From assembly GCF_002865645.1 (NCBI RefSeq), contig NW_020194625.1, positions 62,001-126,000 on the forward strand: a stretch of DNA of 64,000 nt. The letters are read 5' to 3'. The notes beneath the pieces were generated by a model, which did not search any database, was not told the origin of the DNA, and saw nothing but the letters and a program-made list of their open reading frames with translations. The position numbers and the translations under genes were made by a program. Below are positions 50,301-62,991 of the stretch, piece after piece (positions within the stretch are counted from its first letter, which is position 1; every line of letters starts with the position of its first letter). The DNA comes from Hyaloscypha bicolor E. Taxonomy: Eukaryota; Ascomycota; Leotiomycetes; Helotiales; Hyaloscyphaceae.

Positions 50301-51430
50301 AGTTTAATATATTAATTTCTTATAATATTATTATTAAAAAATATATATAATAAAATAATAGAACTTATATTAAAGTCTAGTCTGGTAATAATAATATTAG
50401 CTATAGTCTAGATATATTATTCTTTTTCCTAAATAATATTAGCTAAGAACTATATAATATAAAGTTCTTTATTATTATATTTAATATAAATACTATTATA
50501 TTATAAAATAGCTTATAATTAATATAATTCGTATTAATCTAGTTAATTAAATACTTTAAGATTAAAAGTACTAAATTATTCTTAAATAATTTCTAGAAAT
50601 TATTATTAGTTAATTTCTTTATCTTATATTAAAATAGTCTAGTATTAAGATAATTTAGAACTTTTTATTATTATAAGTAATTAGATTAATATTACATTTT
50701 TATATTTTTATTTATATATATTTATTCTATAGTTTTATTATACTAAACCTATAGGACTAAGCCTTTTCTAATATATATATAAATTATAATAAAAAGAGTT
50801 TAAAAATGAAATAGTTTATAGTAAGTTTATAAAAAGAATTTAGTAATATAAGTATTTAGATACTTAGATATTTAGATATCTAGATATCTAATAAAGATAT
50901 TAAAGTAAATATTTTGCTTTTAAAATTTTTATCTATAATAAGAAATTTAGAAAATAAAATATTATAATTCCGAGAGAATCTAAAGCTTTAAAGGGCTCCA
51001 AAACATATATAAGATATATATTCCGGAGAAAGAATTCTATAAATTCGGGTATTATATAAATAGAAAAAATACTTTTTAAGAAAATAGTTTTAGGATTAAA
51101 AGAAATTAATTTTTAAAAAATAATAAATAGTTAAATAAATAAATAATTAAATAGCTAACTATTTATTAATTAGTAAAAACTAGAGTCTTTTTTTTAGGCT
51201 ACTAAATACTTTTTGTATAAAATTAATAAGTAATTTCTTTCTTTAATAAAGTAGTTCTTAGTTCTTAGTAAAAGCTAGCTATTTTCTTTTTTAGGCTATT
51301 AAATACTTTATAGAATTAATAGGTAATTCTTTTTTTTAAATATAGACTAGTTTAATTTTACTATAAGCTACTAGATATTTCTTTAGCTTAAAAGATTCTA
51401 TTTTCTAATTTATATATATAAACTAATTAA

Positions 51431-51716
51431 TATTAGTTTACTAGTAATATATAATACTATTATATAGATATAAAATACTATTTATATAAATTAGTAAAGT
51501 AATTATTTAGAAATAAGAATTATAATATTATAATATTAATATATAATTCCTAAATCTATTAAGTCTAATAAAGTCTAGTTTACTAGTTAAGTTATTTATA
51601 AAATATAAGGTTATATAACTATATCTCGTATTTTATATTTTATTATTTATATCTCGTTTCTCGAACCTCGTAATTATATATATAATTCCTAAAAGAAAAT
51701 AGCTATATTAGTACTA
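51431..51716 (+). repeat. 3' direct terminal repeat of element B
   Basis: Pairs with 47056-47339. A third, inverted, more diverged copy is at about 43110-43391. Confidence 0.7.
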
Positions 51717-52520
51717 TTAATAAAAAATATCTAAATCTTTATAATTAATATTATATTAAAATATAATATTTATTACTTTTATAAAATTATAATTAATATT
51801 AAAGCCTTTAGATATTTAATTACTAGTTCTAATTAATTTCAAGCTTAATAAAACTATTAAAAATTAAATTAATATTTAGTTTAATATTAGATTTATATTT
51901 TTTATTAAATTTATAATAATAAAAATATTAATTAGGTAAATATAATTTTATATTATATTTATAAAAAAATTATTTTTATTTAGTTTAGCTAATATAAATA
52001 AACTAGAAATTTACTTTAATAACTTTATTAATTATTTTATTATATATTAAATACTTATAATATAATACTTTAAAAAAAAAATTTATTTTAAAATATTATA
52101 GTTTAGGCTACTAAATTTAATTAGTTTTATTACTATTTTATATAGTCTTAATTATTTACTAAATATTACTATAATATATATATCTCGATTTATTTAATAT
52201 AATAATAATAGTATTATATTTAAAAATTACTAGTTTTATTTTTAATTATTTTAATTATTTTAGTTCCTTAATTTAAAAGCCAGAAATAGCTTTTTATTAG
52301 CTATAATAAATCTTATTTATCTTAATTCTAAGGCTATTTCTAATTATATAAGTTCTTATAATTCTATTTATTTTTAATCTTTAATAACTATTATATTTCT
52401 TTTAAATATTTCTTTTCTATATTATTTCCTCTTTATTCTTTCTTTTAAAGAATTCGAACTAAATAAGTTCTATAGCCTTAATTATAATTCCCTTATATAT
52501 AAAAACTTTTAAAGTTTATT

Positions 52521-55500
52521 ATTTCTCAGATATTTTTCTTATTTCAATATTCTTTTATTTATTTTCTTTTATTTATTTTCTTTTATTCATTTTCTTTTAT
52601 TTATTTTCTTTTTTATAAAATATCTTTAACATATATTTTTCTTATTACTTTTTATATAACTATTAACTTATAAACTTAATTAATTATTATTTTATTAGGC
52701 TATATTAATATTATAATAGATATTTCTGTTTTTTTATAACTTATTATCTTATAATTAATATAATTTAAATAATATAAGAAAGTATAAAATAAGATTAATT
52801 ATTTATATTATTAAGTTATATTAATATTATAATAAATATTTCTACTTTTTTATAAACCGCTATTCTATAATTAAAATAGCTAAGAAATTAAAATAGTACT
52901 AGTAATATAAAGTAATAAAAATTAGAATTAATTACTTTTAATATTAAATATAATTCTTATTTAATAATATAAAAACTATAAATAAAAGAATTCGTTTATT
53001 TTTTACTAGTTATATAAGCGAATTTACTTTATTAAAATAACTTCTCTTATTATAGTAAATTATACTAAAATAAAAATATTATTTATAAAATTTATTTCTT
53101 TTTTTAAACTCTATAATAAAATGATTTATTATAACTTATTATATAACTAAATTATATATCTAATTTTGTAAGAACTTGTTTTATTTAGTTCTCTATATAT
53201 AATTACTTTATTTTATTATATAAGAAATATTCTATTTCTTAATAATTACTATTCTTAGAAATATTTAAATTTCTTTTATTATATTTATTTCTGGAAAATT
53301 TCTAATATATTTAAATACTAGAATATTCTTCTTTTTAACTCTTTTTGAGTTTATTTATTTATATATAAAAAAGTATTATTTTATTAAAAAATATAAAAAA
53401 GAATATTATATTTAAACTTATCTAATTTATATTATTAAACTATAAGTTCTTACTAAAATGAAATTAATAAAAGCTTAAGAACTTTATATATATAATATAA
53501 ATTATTAATTTCTCTTTATAATATTTCTTTTTTAAATATATTTTTCTTCTAATAAATATTTCAATTTATATATTTCTTTAGCTACTTTTATTTCTTCTTA
53601 TTTTATTTTCTTTTAAATATTAAATATTATATAATATTTTACCTCTATTTCTTTTTTATTAATTCTATTTATCTTTATTTAATTTAATTCTATTTATCTT
53701 TATTTAATTTAATTCTTTTTATTCTTTTATTTACTTATAATAAATATAATATAGCTCTTTATAATTATATATAAAATTTATATAAAATATTACTTTTATA
53801 TAATTATTATATTATTACTTAATATAATTAGGATAATATTTCTTTAATTCCTTAACTATTTATAAGATATTTTATATATTATACTTAATAGAAATAATAA
53901 TTACTGCCTTATTAGAAATAATAAGTTTCTATTATTTTATAATATTCTAATTCTTTTATAAAAGTATAATCTCAAATTATTAAGCTTTTTATATATTTAT
54001 AAAACAATGTTTCTTTATTAATTTCTACTAGTAAAAGTAATAAATATATAGCTTCTTCTTAATTATTTTATAATAAATATTAAAAAAGCTTTTTTCTTTA
54101 ACTTTTATTTAATATATAAGCTTCTATTAGCTAAATTACTTTTTTATTTATAACTTTTCCTAACTTTCTAAAGCCTTTCTTTTATCTAATTTACTTTACT
54201 TACTTTTTAATTATAAATAGAAATAACTTCTTTTTATTATATTGAATCTAAACTTTAATAGCTATATTTTTAATATTTATAATAGTTTATTTAGGTAAAT
54301 TTGCTCTTTATAAAGCCTTAGCTTAGTAAATATAAAGCAAATAAATTAAGAAAATAGCCTTATTAATATTAGTAGTATATTTGCCTATAATATAATTAAA
54401 TTAGATTAATTAATTAATATTAATAAAGAAAGAAAGTTTTAGTAAAAGTTATTAGGAAAAATATTTATTTAAGTAATAAATTAAAATAAACGGATTTTTT
54501 TACTTATTATTTTTATATTATTACTTCTATTTTATACTATTACTATTTTATAACTTTTATATTTATTTTTAAAAGTTTTTCTTTTTCTTATTATTTTATT
54601 TTTAATAATAAAATATTTTTCTATTATTAGTAGCTTTTGGATTTAATTCTCTTAATTATAATCTATTATTTATATTTGTTTTTATAAAACTATATATAGA
54701 ATTATAATTTCTATAATTCAAGTTCTAGTAAAATATATTTTTAAAATTCTTTAAAATATTCTTAAAAAATATACTAATACTAATTAGATATTAAAAAAAA
54801 ATACTTAATAAAAAAGGTTATTTATATATAAAAATAGTTTTTATAGCTAGTAAATACTAATAATACTAAGACTAATATTTATTATATTAAATAGAAGTTT
54901 ATTAGATATATTTATTAAAATATTTCGGCCTTTATAATATAATTATAATTATTAATAAATAAGTCTATAATAAATAGCTATTCTTAAATAAAATTATAAT
55001 AATAATAAATATTATTATTTCTTTACTAGATCTATAAGATTTATATAATAAAGAGGTAAAAGAAAAAAAAACTATTAAATAATACTAGAAAAAGTTCAAG
55101 ATATTCTATTATTAAATTAATAACTATATAGTAAATATAAATAATTTACTCGAGATTATTAAAGTATTTTATTTTCTTTCTATATTTTCATTATATATAT
55201 TAAGCTAAAAAATAAGTTTAATATTAATATAATATTTAAACTCAAGTTAGTAACTAAATTAAATAATTTATTTCTTTTACTAATTTATTATTAGGCTTAT
55301 AATAAATCTGTTTTTTTATTAAAAATAACTAATTTAATATTATTATAATACTACTATTTCAAGCCTATATAAATAGCTATCTAATAAAGTTTATTTATAT
55401 ATTAAAGAAGAAAACTAATTAAAATTTATTTAGTAAAATAGAAAATACTAATTAAAGTAATATTAGTAATAGCTCTAAATTAAATATTAATAATCTCTTT

Positions 55501-58461
55501 ACCTCTAATTCTAATAATAATACTATTACTATCCTTAATAAAGGCCTTAAAAAAAGGCTAGCTATAATAATAATTATAGTATTAAAAAGAAAAATATTAT
55601 TATAACTAATAATATAAATAATTACTTTATTATTAAGATTAATAAGCTTAGAAAGCTATTATAGCAGGCCTATAATACTATTAAGCTAAATAAGTTTAAA
55701 GAAATAATATAATAATATAAATATTTTATTATAAAAATATCTGCTTTTAAATTATATAAAATTAAAAATTAAAAAAATAAAATATTCTTATAATAGAGGT
55801 CTTTTAATAATACTATAAAGGAATTAATAATAAGCCCAAATTATATATTATATTTCTCTAGATTTTAAGCTCTAGCTAATTTCTTTTTTTTAATATAACT
55901 TTCCTATTTTAGAAGAATTTTCTTTTTATTTTCTATTCGATTTTTTATATTTTAGCCTATATATTTTATAATAATATAGTTCTTATTAATAGCTATATAT
56001 TTATTAAGTTCTTTTTTATTATTAATCTAAAAAATATAAAAATAAAAGTAATAAAGATATATTAAAAGTTTTAATAATTCAAGTAATTAGTTTTTTATAA
56101 ATTAATCTAAACCGGAAATAAGTAAATAAAGTCGAGATTTCAAGTAATATTTTATTTAATATATATATTTATATTAGCTATTTCGGGAAAGATTTTACCT
56201 TAGAAAATAAGCTAATAAACTATTACTTTTACTAAGATATAATAAATATAATTAATAGTATATATTTTATCTAATTTTATTTTATTATTTTAGACTAATA
56301 GCTATTTCTAAATATAGTTTCTAATTTTATATATAATTAGATTTTAAGATATAGTTCTAATATCAGAATTTTTAATATAATCTATTAAAATAAATTTATT
56401 AGATTTAATATATAAAACATTTTTCTCGAGAAAAATATCTCTAATAATAGACTAATTCGGGCTTTTATATATATAAGTATTTAATATAATTCCGGTATTT
56501 TAAAAAAAATTTCTAATAAAGTTATAAAATTATTTTTTATAATAAATTCTAATATTATTAACCTTAAATAATAAATAAAAGAGCTATTTACTAAAATTAA
56601 ATAAAAGTATAAGTTTATTAAATAGCCCTTAAAAAAGGTTATAAAGAAATATAAAAACCTTTATAAATAGCTTAAGAATATAAAAAAAGCTTAAAAAATA
56701 AAATTAAAAAAATATATAAAAAAGATTATTTCTTTTAAATTTATAATAAAATAATAAAAAGGCAATTAAATAAGTAATAGAATATAATAGTTATAGAAAA
56801 GAAAATAAATATTAATAAATCTATTATTAAATACAAACTTATAAAATAATTATAATTATAATAAATTCTTTATAATTTTTTTCGAGATTTAAATACCTAA
56901 AATATTATCTCTCGAAAAACCTCTACTATTAATCTTTCTATTATACTTATAAGCTATAATTAGTTTTAGTCTCTAAAAATCTAATTAAAAAGAAATTTCT
57001 TACTTCCGAACTCTTTTAATTAGCTAATAAATTCCGTATTACTTAGAAGAAAATCTAATATATTATTTGTATTAGAAATAAATAGCTCTTATATAAATAA
57101 TAAATATATATCTTTAACTGCATTTTATATATATAAAACTATATTAAGAATTATTTATTATTATTTAATTTATAAGGCTCAGGAACTAGTTTTTATTAAT
57201 ATTAATAGTTTAAGAATTATATAATAAGGGTTTATAAGATTACTCTTTAGCTTTTAAAAGTTTTCTATTCTTAATTTCTTTATCTTATAACTTTCTTTAA
57301 ATATATAGTATTAGAAATTATTAAAATTTAAATCTAGCTAAAGATATATTTATAGTATATAATTGGACTGGGAATTATAATTATATAAATATATAATAGT
57401 TAATATTTAATTCGAATTAAATTTTTATTAATATAGATTCTAATTTCTATATATTACTTTTAAATAAAATCTATAAATAAAGCCTTATCTAATAAAACTA
57501 ACTCGAATATAAGATCTATTAAATAATTTTATAATACTAGTAATATTTTTAGAATTATATATATTAAAATAATATCCGGAAAGTTGCCTTTATTAGAATT
57601 TAATTTGGCTTTCTTATATTATTTAAAGACTATATTCTAATTTTATAAACTAATAGTTCGGAATATTATTATATAAAAATAAAGTATATTATATACTAGC
57701 TATATTATAGTATTATAGATTATTTATAAAGTAAAATTATAATTCTTTCTATTAATTCTTTTTAATCTTTATATCCTATATCTAGTTATATTATATTTTT
57801 ATATTTAGATTATTTACTTTTTATTTATAATAAAGTTATTTAATAGTTCTTATTTAAATATTATATTTAAAGTTTAGTATTAATATTATATAGAAGTAAA
57901 TTAATTAAAAATAGATATATTTATTATTAAAACAGAATTAGCTTTAACTTTTTTTAGTTTTATTTAGAATTCTATTTACTATTTCTTCTATTAATAATAA
58001 TTAATTTCTTTTAGAATAATAAATAAATAATATAATATATATATTAGAAAACTTTCTATATTTATATACTTTTATAATTATAGTCTATTTCTTTTTTTAA
58101 ATAACCTTATTTTAATTTCTTTAGCTTTTATTATATATAATTATATATAATAACTTAAGTTTTCTAAAATTAAGAAAAATTAATATAATTTATAAAAAGA
58201 AAATACTTCTAATATATTATAAGAATTATAATAACTTTATTAAAATAATTATAAATAAATAAAAAGGCTATTTTTCTTTTAATCTTAAAAATAATTATCT
58301 TAATAAGCCATTTCTATATAAAAGCAAATAATACTTAAAATAATATAGAATTATCTAAATAGTAAAGGCTTTTAAATAGTTTTTATATCTAGATAATAAG
58401 AGCTATAATTATTTTCTTAAATAAGTAATATTTATATTTATTATATTATTAACTTATTTAT
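52521..58461. repeat. Long AT-rich RIP block, unresolved
   Basis: Nearly 6 kb with almost no CA/TG and no recognisable domain on either strand. Small arrays occur: a 14-bp unit (ttttatttattttc) four to five times at 52550-52612, a direct duplication near 52695 and 52810, and a 24-bp unit twice at about 53660-53715. Coding-like text with TAA/TAG stops appears on the minus strand at about 56900-57350, but I cannot name it. Confidence 0.5.
52550..52612. repeat. 14-bp tandem repeat
   Basis: Unit ttttatttattttc repeated four to five times, one copy with a single substitution. Confidence 0.75.
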
Positions 58462-58765
58462 TATAAAAAGGAAATTATAATAAGACAAAAACCTATATAA
58501 AGTATATTAGAATATAAAACGTAATTTAATAATAAAATAATAAGATTAAAAACATAAATAATAAAGTATAAATAGTATATAATATATAAAAGCTTAATTA
58601 ATTAAATGTAGAAAAGAGATTATTATCTAGAACTATAGAAAAACTAGCTTTCTTATATAATTCCCGCAAGTTATATATAAAAGGCCCTAGTTTTTACTAT
58701 ATAACCAAAATATTAAAACTATTAAAATAAAGTAATTTTAATAAAATACGGCTTGCTATATTATA
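58462..58765 (-). mobile_element. Solo LTR of the Gypsy family, inverted
   Basis: Its reverse complement aligns end to end with the LTRs at 21027 and 33844. TTAT lies on both sides (58458-58461 and 58766-58769), giving a 4-bp target duplication. No partner LTR or matching internal sequence is adjacent. Confidence 0.75.
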
Positions 58766-58924
58766 TTATACTAATTACTTTCTAATATTATTAGATTTAT
58801 AATACTAATAAATTATTTATATTAATAGTTTTATAATATAAATAGTTTCTTAGTATTAATAAATCTTTAATACTAATATTTTAATAATACTAATAGCCTT
58901 ATAATACTAATAGTTTCTTTATAC

Positions 58925-59050
58925 TAGTAATTTAATAATACTAGTAATTTAATAATACTAGTAATTTAATAATACTAGTAATTTAATAATACTAGTAATT
59001 TAATAATACTAGTAATTTAATAATACCAGTTTTTTAATAATACTAGTTTT
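58925..59050. repeat. 17-bp tandem repeat, about seven copies
   Basis: Unit ctagtaatttaataata repeated about seven times, the last two with ctag/ccag followed by a T-run. Related but looser copies flank it (58780-58925 and 59050-59090). It has regular period without distinct spacers, so it is a minisatellite. Confidence 0.85.
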
Positions 59051-59699
59051 TTAATATTTATAGTTTTTTAATATTTATATAATTTTTATTAACTATTTCC
59101 TTATATTAATAGCTTTCTAACTAGTATATTACTATTATAAAAGCTATAAAGACTTTATAATACTAGTTCTATTTTTAGTTCTTAGAGGAAATAAAATATA
59201 AGATTGAAATTTAGAAAATAAAAAGGAAATAAGGTAATTTATAAATAGAGAATATTGAGATAAATAAAGAAGTAAATATAAGTAGCTATAAGTATTATAT
59301 AAGTTTAGCTAGGGCTAATCTGATTTTATTTTAGTTTTATAATATTTTTTTAACTTTTAAAAGAAATGAAATTCATATAATATAATTATATATAAGAAAT
59401 ATCTTTATTTTAATTATTATTAAATATATATTTTATTAAATTAATAATAGATATTCTAGGCTCGAATATAGAGATATTTTTAATAGAGTTATAAAATGGA
59501 TCTCTAGTTTATTTCTTATTATAGTAATATTTTATATAAGTTATTAAATTAAAAACTTTATTATTTCCTATTAGTAAATATTTTTAATAAAAGCTTCTAA
59601 AAAATATTAAATATATTTAATGTAATATTTTATTATATATAAATATTAGCTCTTTTATAATTCTTTCTATTAAAGTTATAAAAATAAAATATATATAAT

Positions 59700-61555
59700 A
59701 TATTTTATAATTATAAATTTATAGGATTTTTAGTATCTTTCTTAAATAGTAGCTTTATAAATACCTGCTATTTCTATACTATAGCTAGTAGTAATAGTAT
59801 CTTACTATTATATATTTTATGAATTATATTTATAATCTAAGTACCTCTCTTAAGTAATAGTATTATAACTACCTTATATTCCTATATTATAGCCTATAAT
59901 AGTAGTATCTGACCCTAATAATTCGTACTCTCGATTTAAATACTTCTCTCGAGTAGTAGCTTTATAATTGCCTTATACCTGTTCTCTATAGCCCATAATA
60001 GTAGTATCTCACCCTTACTATCTATACTCTCGATCTGAGTACCTCTCTCGAGTAGTAGCTTTATAACTGCCTTATATCTCTTTTCTATAGCCCGTAATAG
60101 TAGTATTAGAATCTGATAATCTATATTCTTAATCTGAGTACCTCTCGAGAATAGTAGCTTTATAACCGCCTCATACTTATATACTATAGCCTATAATAGT
60201 AGTATTCTACTATTATAATTCATATTCTTAATCTGAGTATCTCTCTCGAATAGTAGCTTTATAACTGCCTTATACCTATACTCTATAGCCCGTAATAGTA
60301 GTATCTTACTATTATAATTCGTACTCTTAATCTAAGTGCCTCTTTTAAATAATACCTTTATAACTGCCTCGTATCTCTTCTCTATAGCCTATAATAGTAG
60401 TATTCGACTATTATAATCTTTTGAATTCATATCTGCCTTACCTGTCTCGAATAATAACTTTATAACTACTTTATATCTAGTATTCTTTATATACTTAAGT
60501 ACTTTATTAGTAAATATATTTAAATCTCTTAAGAACTCTTATAATATCTAATTAAAGAAATAATAAATAGAAGTATCTAACTTATTAAGGTTAAGTAAGA
60601 ATAAGATAATATTAAAAATAGTATCTTTAAGATTTTTTCTATAATCTGTTCTAAAAAGATTAATATTATATATATTTAAAGATATATCTAATAAAGTATA
60701 AATTTTATTTCGGGAATTAGTTACTTTACTATTACAGAATTTATCTAATATTATATAAAGATCCCGCTTTTAAGCCTATTATAAGCTATTCCGGCAAGAA
60801 TCTAATATAATATCCAAGATTAGTTAATAGTATAGTTCTGGGATAATTTTTGTTACTTAAGTATTAGTAGCTTCTTCTATAATCCAGACTCTCTTAAACT
60901 AACTTTAATAAAAAAGTAACTATAGACTTTTAACTAAAAGGTCTTTTTAGTTAGGCTTTAAATTATATATTACTAATAACTAGATATAAATCTATTCTAA
61001 AATTTCCTAGCTATTAGAGGTATATTTAAAGCTCTTTTTCTCTAGCTTCTTTATATAATATATAATATAGTCTATATTATAAATAGCTTTACCTAGCCAG
61101 ATAATTACTCGTTTAGTTTTATTATAAATAGATTCTATTTACTAAACTTGCTATTCTTATTTATTATTATTATCTTAATTAATATAAAAGATATTAACCT
61201 AAAAAACCTAGTCTTATTCTTAGTAATAGAGATTTTAAAGTATAAGATATATATTTTTAGTAACTATTATATTACTTCTATTAATAATTATATTATATAG
61301 TCTAGATTTATTACCCTATATATAAGATAAAGCCGTATAATTATAGACGTATTCTAGTAAGGTAGTAGTATATTCTGGTAAGGTAAGCTTTAATTCAAAA
61401 AGCTAATACTAAATAGGGTTATTATTATTACTTTTAAGTAATTAGAGCAGGCAAAAGGCAGGCTTCTCGAGGCTAATTGGCTTATATTCGAAATCTGTTA
61501 TCTTTAGTACTTAGAAGAAGAGTCAGAACTAAAATATATAGAGAGATATCTCATA
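59700..61555 (-). pseudogene. HET-domain protein with ankyrin repeats, RIP-killed
   Basis: On the minus strand the N-terminal part reads FEYKPISLEKPAFCLL (about 61490), then ALSYIQGN (about 61340; normally SYxWG), KNIYLIL, ESIYNKTKRVIIWLGKA (about 61113) and RVWIIEEA (about 60890). These are the ordered blocks of the HET domain, with Trp and Asp replaced as RIP predicts. The C-terminal part has eight ankyrin-like units (AVIKLLLERGTQIES...) from about 60500 down to 59720. HET-ankyrin proteins are a known fungal class in which HET signals cell death and the repeats sense a ligand. Many TAA/TAG and some Asp-to-Asn changes abolish it. A possible ATG is at 61554-61552 but not in the HET frame, so the start is uncertain. 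No intron was resolved. Confidence 0.8.
59720..60500 (-). repeat. Ankyrin-coding array, 99-bp period, about eight units
   Basis: The motif ttataactgcct, or close variants, occurs at about 59751, 59861, 59961, 60060, 60159, 60258, 60357 and 60458. Most spacings are 99 bp, which is 33 codons, the length of one ankyrin repeat. High identity between units suggests homogenisation before RIP. Confidence 0.8.
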
Positions 61556-61708
61556 TAGTTATAGGAGTTAAAGTTGTCTTTGGGTGAGCTCTATTTCGCC
61601 GGCTTGCTTATATACAGGTGTGTACTGGCCAAGCAAGCACGTGACATGAGCTAGTCGCAGTCGTAACCTTTCCTATAATATTAGTCTCTGTCGTATATTG
61701 CTAGTATA

Positions 61709-61979
61709 TACAAACCAGTAGTATATATAAATCAAGTAGTATATATAAACCAAGTAGTATATACAAATTAAGTAATATATATAAACCAAGTAGTATATAT
61801 AAACCAAGTAGTATATATAAATTAAGTAGTATATATAAACCAAATAGTTTATATAAACCAAGTAATATATATAAACCAAGTAGTATATATAAATCAAGTA
61901 GTATATACAAACCAAATAGTATATATAAACCAAGTATTATATATAAACCAAGAAGTATATATAAACCAAGTAATTAGTA
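61709..61979. repeat. 18-bp minisatellite, about 15 copies
   Basis: Unit aaccaagtagtatatata repeated about 15 times with C/T and G/A variation between copies. A single related piece (tatacaaaccaagt) stands alone at about 63198. Open frames within it encode only YIYYLV-type repeats and are not genes. Confidence 0.9.
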
Positions 61980-61989
61980 TATTAAAAAA

Positions 61990-62105
61990 AAATCAAGGCT
62001 AGTTAATTATAATTAATTATAATTTGATTTAGTAGATTTTGACTTGATTTGATTTAATTATAATTATAATTAATTATAATTAACTATAATTATTACGTAA
62101 TACTA
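61990..62105. repeat. Left copy of a direct repeat bracketing an island
   Basis: Contains agtagattttgacttgattt, also found in the right copy at about 63117, with attaattataatt-type palindromic AT sequence around it. Confidence 0.6.
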
Positions 62106-62301
62106 AGAAAACTTGAATTTCTCAAGTATTACGAGTACAAGATCTAGGGCCTGGAAGGCGTGGTTAGACTATCTCTATTTCGACGATTCAAAGCTAAAGA
62201 GAGAAGAGGATCTCGAAGGAGCCTCGGATCTAAATAATCGCGAGCTACGCACGGGCCCACGTGCTAACTTAAGCTCGGGGTCACGTGTAACCATCAGGTG
62301 A
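62104..62301 (+). CDS. Short orphan ORF, unknown
   Basis: The open frame runs from the stop at 62104 to 62301 without an ATG, so any gene here would need an upstream exon. It reads RAWKAWLDYLYFDDSKLKRE and is rich in charged residues, with clean, non-RIP codons and a CACGTG box within it. I recognise no family. It may be an exon or a fragment of a mobile-element protein. Confidence 0.25.
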
Positions 62302-62697
62302 CTACAGATGCCTCGCTCAGATGCCAGATGCCTTGCTAGCTTTAGTCTAACCCCTACTAGTACCGTATATTATAATAACCGTAATATCAAGTAACTTAAA
62401 TAATTATTAAATAACTAACAGCTATATTAATAAGATATAAACAAAGCTTATAAAATATATATAAGAGTATAAAGCTAGTCTAAATCTGGTATAAAAAACT
62501 AGTTATCTTCCTTAGAAACCTCTTCTTTATCCTTTTTATTCTTATTTTCTGCTTTTTTTATTTCTCCCTACTTTGAGGGATATTAAGATTAATTAAAGAT
62601 TATTGAGACATTTTCGAATATATCGAGTAAAAATAAGTAAGTTTATAGTCAAAAGCTTCTTAATTGGAGCTATAGTTATTGAGATATTTATATATAA

Positions 62698-62991
62698 AAT
62701 AAGAGGAAAGGGAATAACTTGAGGAAAATCACTTATTTATATATAAAACCTCTAGAATCTAGAAGATTCTTTAATAAGCGTCTAATTAGATACAACCCCC
62801 TAATATTAAAGCGCCCATTTATGAGAGGGCCTATTTTTAACTATTTTATTTATAATAATAAGATTTATAAGATAGCGAGAAATTACGAGAAAATCGAGGA
62901 GGTTTTAGCGCTTTCGGCTAGTGCCGCTTCGCTTGCCAAGCGGCACGATACCCGATTTAGTAAGAAGCACCTTAAGCGATACCGGATATAG
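62698..62991 (+). CDS. Short orphan ORF, Lys/Arg-rich, unknown
   Basis: The open frame runs from the stop at 62695 to the TAG at 62989-62991, about 97 codons. The first in-frame ATG is at 62821, leaving 56 residues. It reads ESRRFFNKRLIRYNPLILK, FNYFIYNNKIYKIARNYEK and ends KKHLKRYRI; it is basic and aromatic. It is not RIP-mutated, although it is AT-biased. I recognise no family; with 62104-62301 it could form one spliced gene or a transposon remnant. Confidence 0.3.
   Translation, partial: NKRKGNNLRKITYLYIKPLESRRFFNKRLIRYNPLILKRPFMRGPIFNYFIYNNKIYKIARNYEKIEEVLALSASAASLAKRHDTRFSKKHLKRYRI

Larger units (their letters stand above)
47056..51716 (+). mobile_element. LTR-like element B, 4.66 kb, inserted in A
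   Basis: Direct terminal repeats 47056-47339 and 51431-51716 are alignable over about 285 bp (shared start tattagtttactagtaatat). The internal 4.1 kb is heavily RIP-mutated and shows no recognisable gag or pol on either strand, so it may be a large non-coding derivative or simply too degraded. A short open frame at 47970-48188 is chance or relic. A family-wide consensus would be needed to assign it. Confidence 0.65.
43110..52520 (-). mobile_element. Older LTR-like element A, split by element B and a MITE
   Basis: Its reverse complement matches element B in three blocks. 43110-43391 is its LTR-like end, 43392-45461 plus 46697-47055 match B 49085-51430, and 51717 to about 52520 matches B from about 48300 to 49020. 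B (47056-51716) has therefore inserted into A, and the 1235-bp element (45462-46696) interrupts A as well. No protein domain was recognised on either strand. The right end is not defined. Confidence 0.65.

Noticed and set aside
58925..59050. CRISPR-like regular array
   Set aside because: There are no spacers: the 17-bp units abut one another. The genome is fungal.
59720..60500. Satellite DNA with 99-bp period
   Set aside because: The period equals 33 codons and the frame reads as ankyrin repeats on the minus strand, so it is a coding relic.
61673..61933. Open frames of 86 and 69 codons on the minus strand
   Set aside because: They are made only of YIYYLV-type repeats created by the 18-bp minisatellite; no gene signals.
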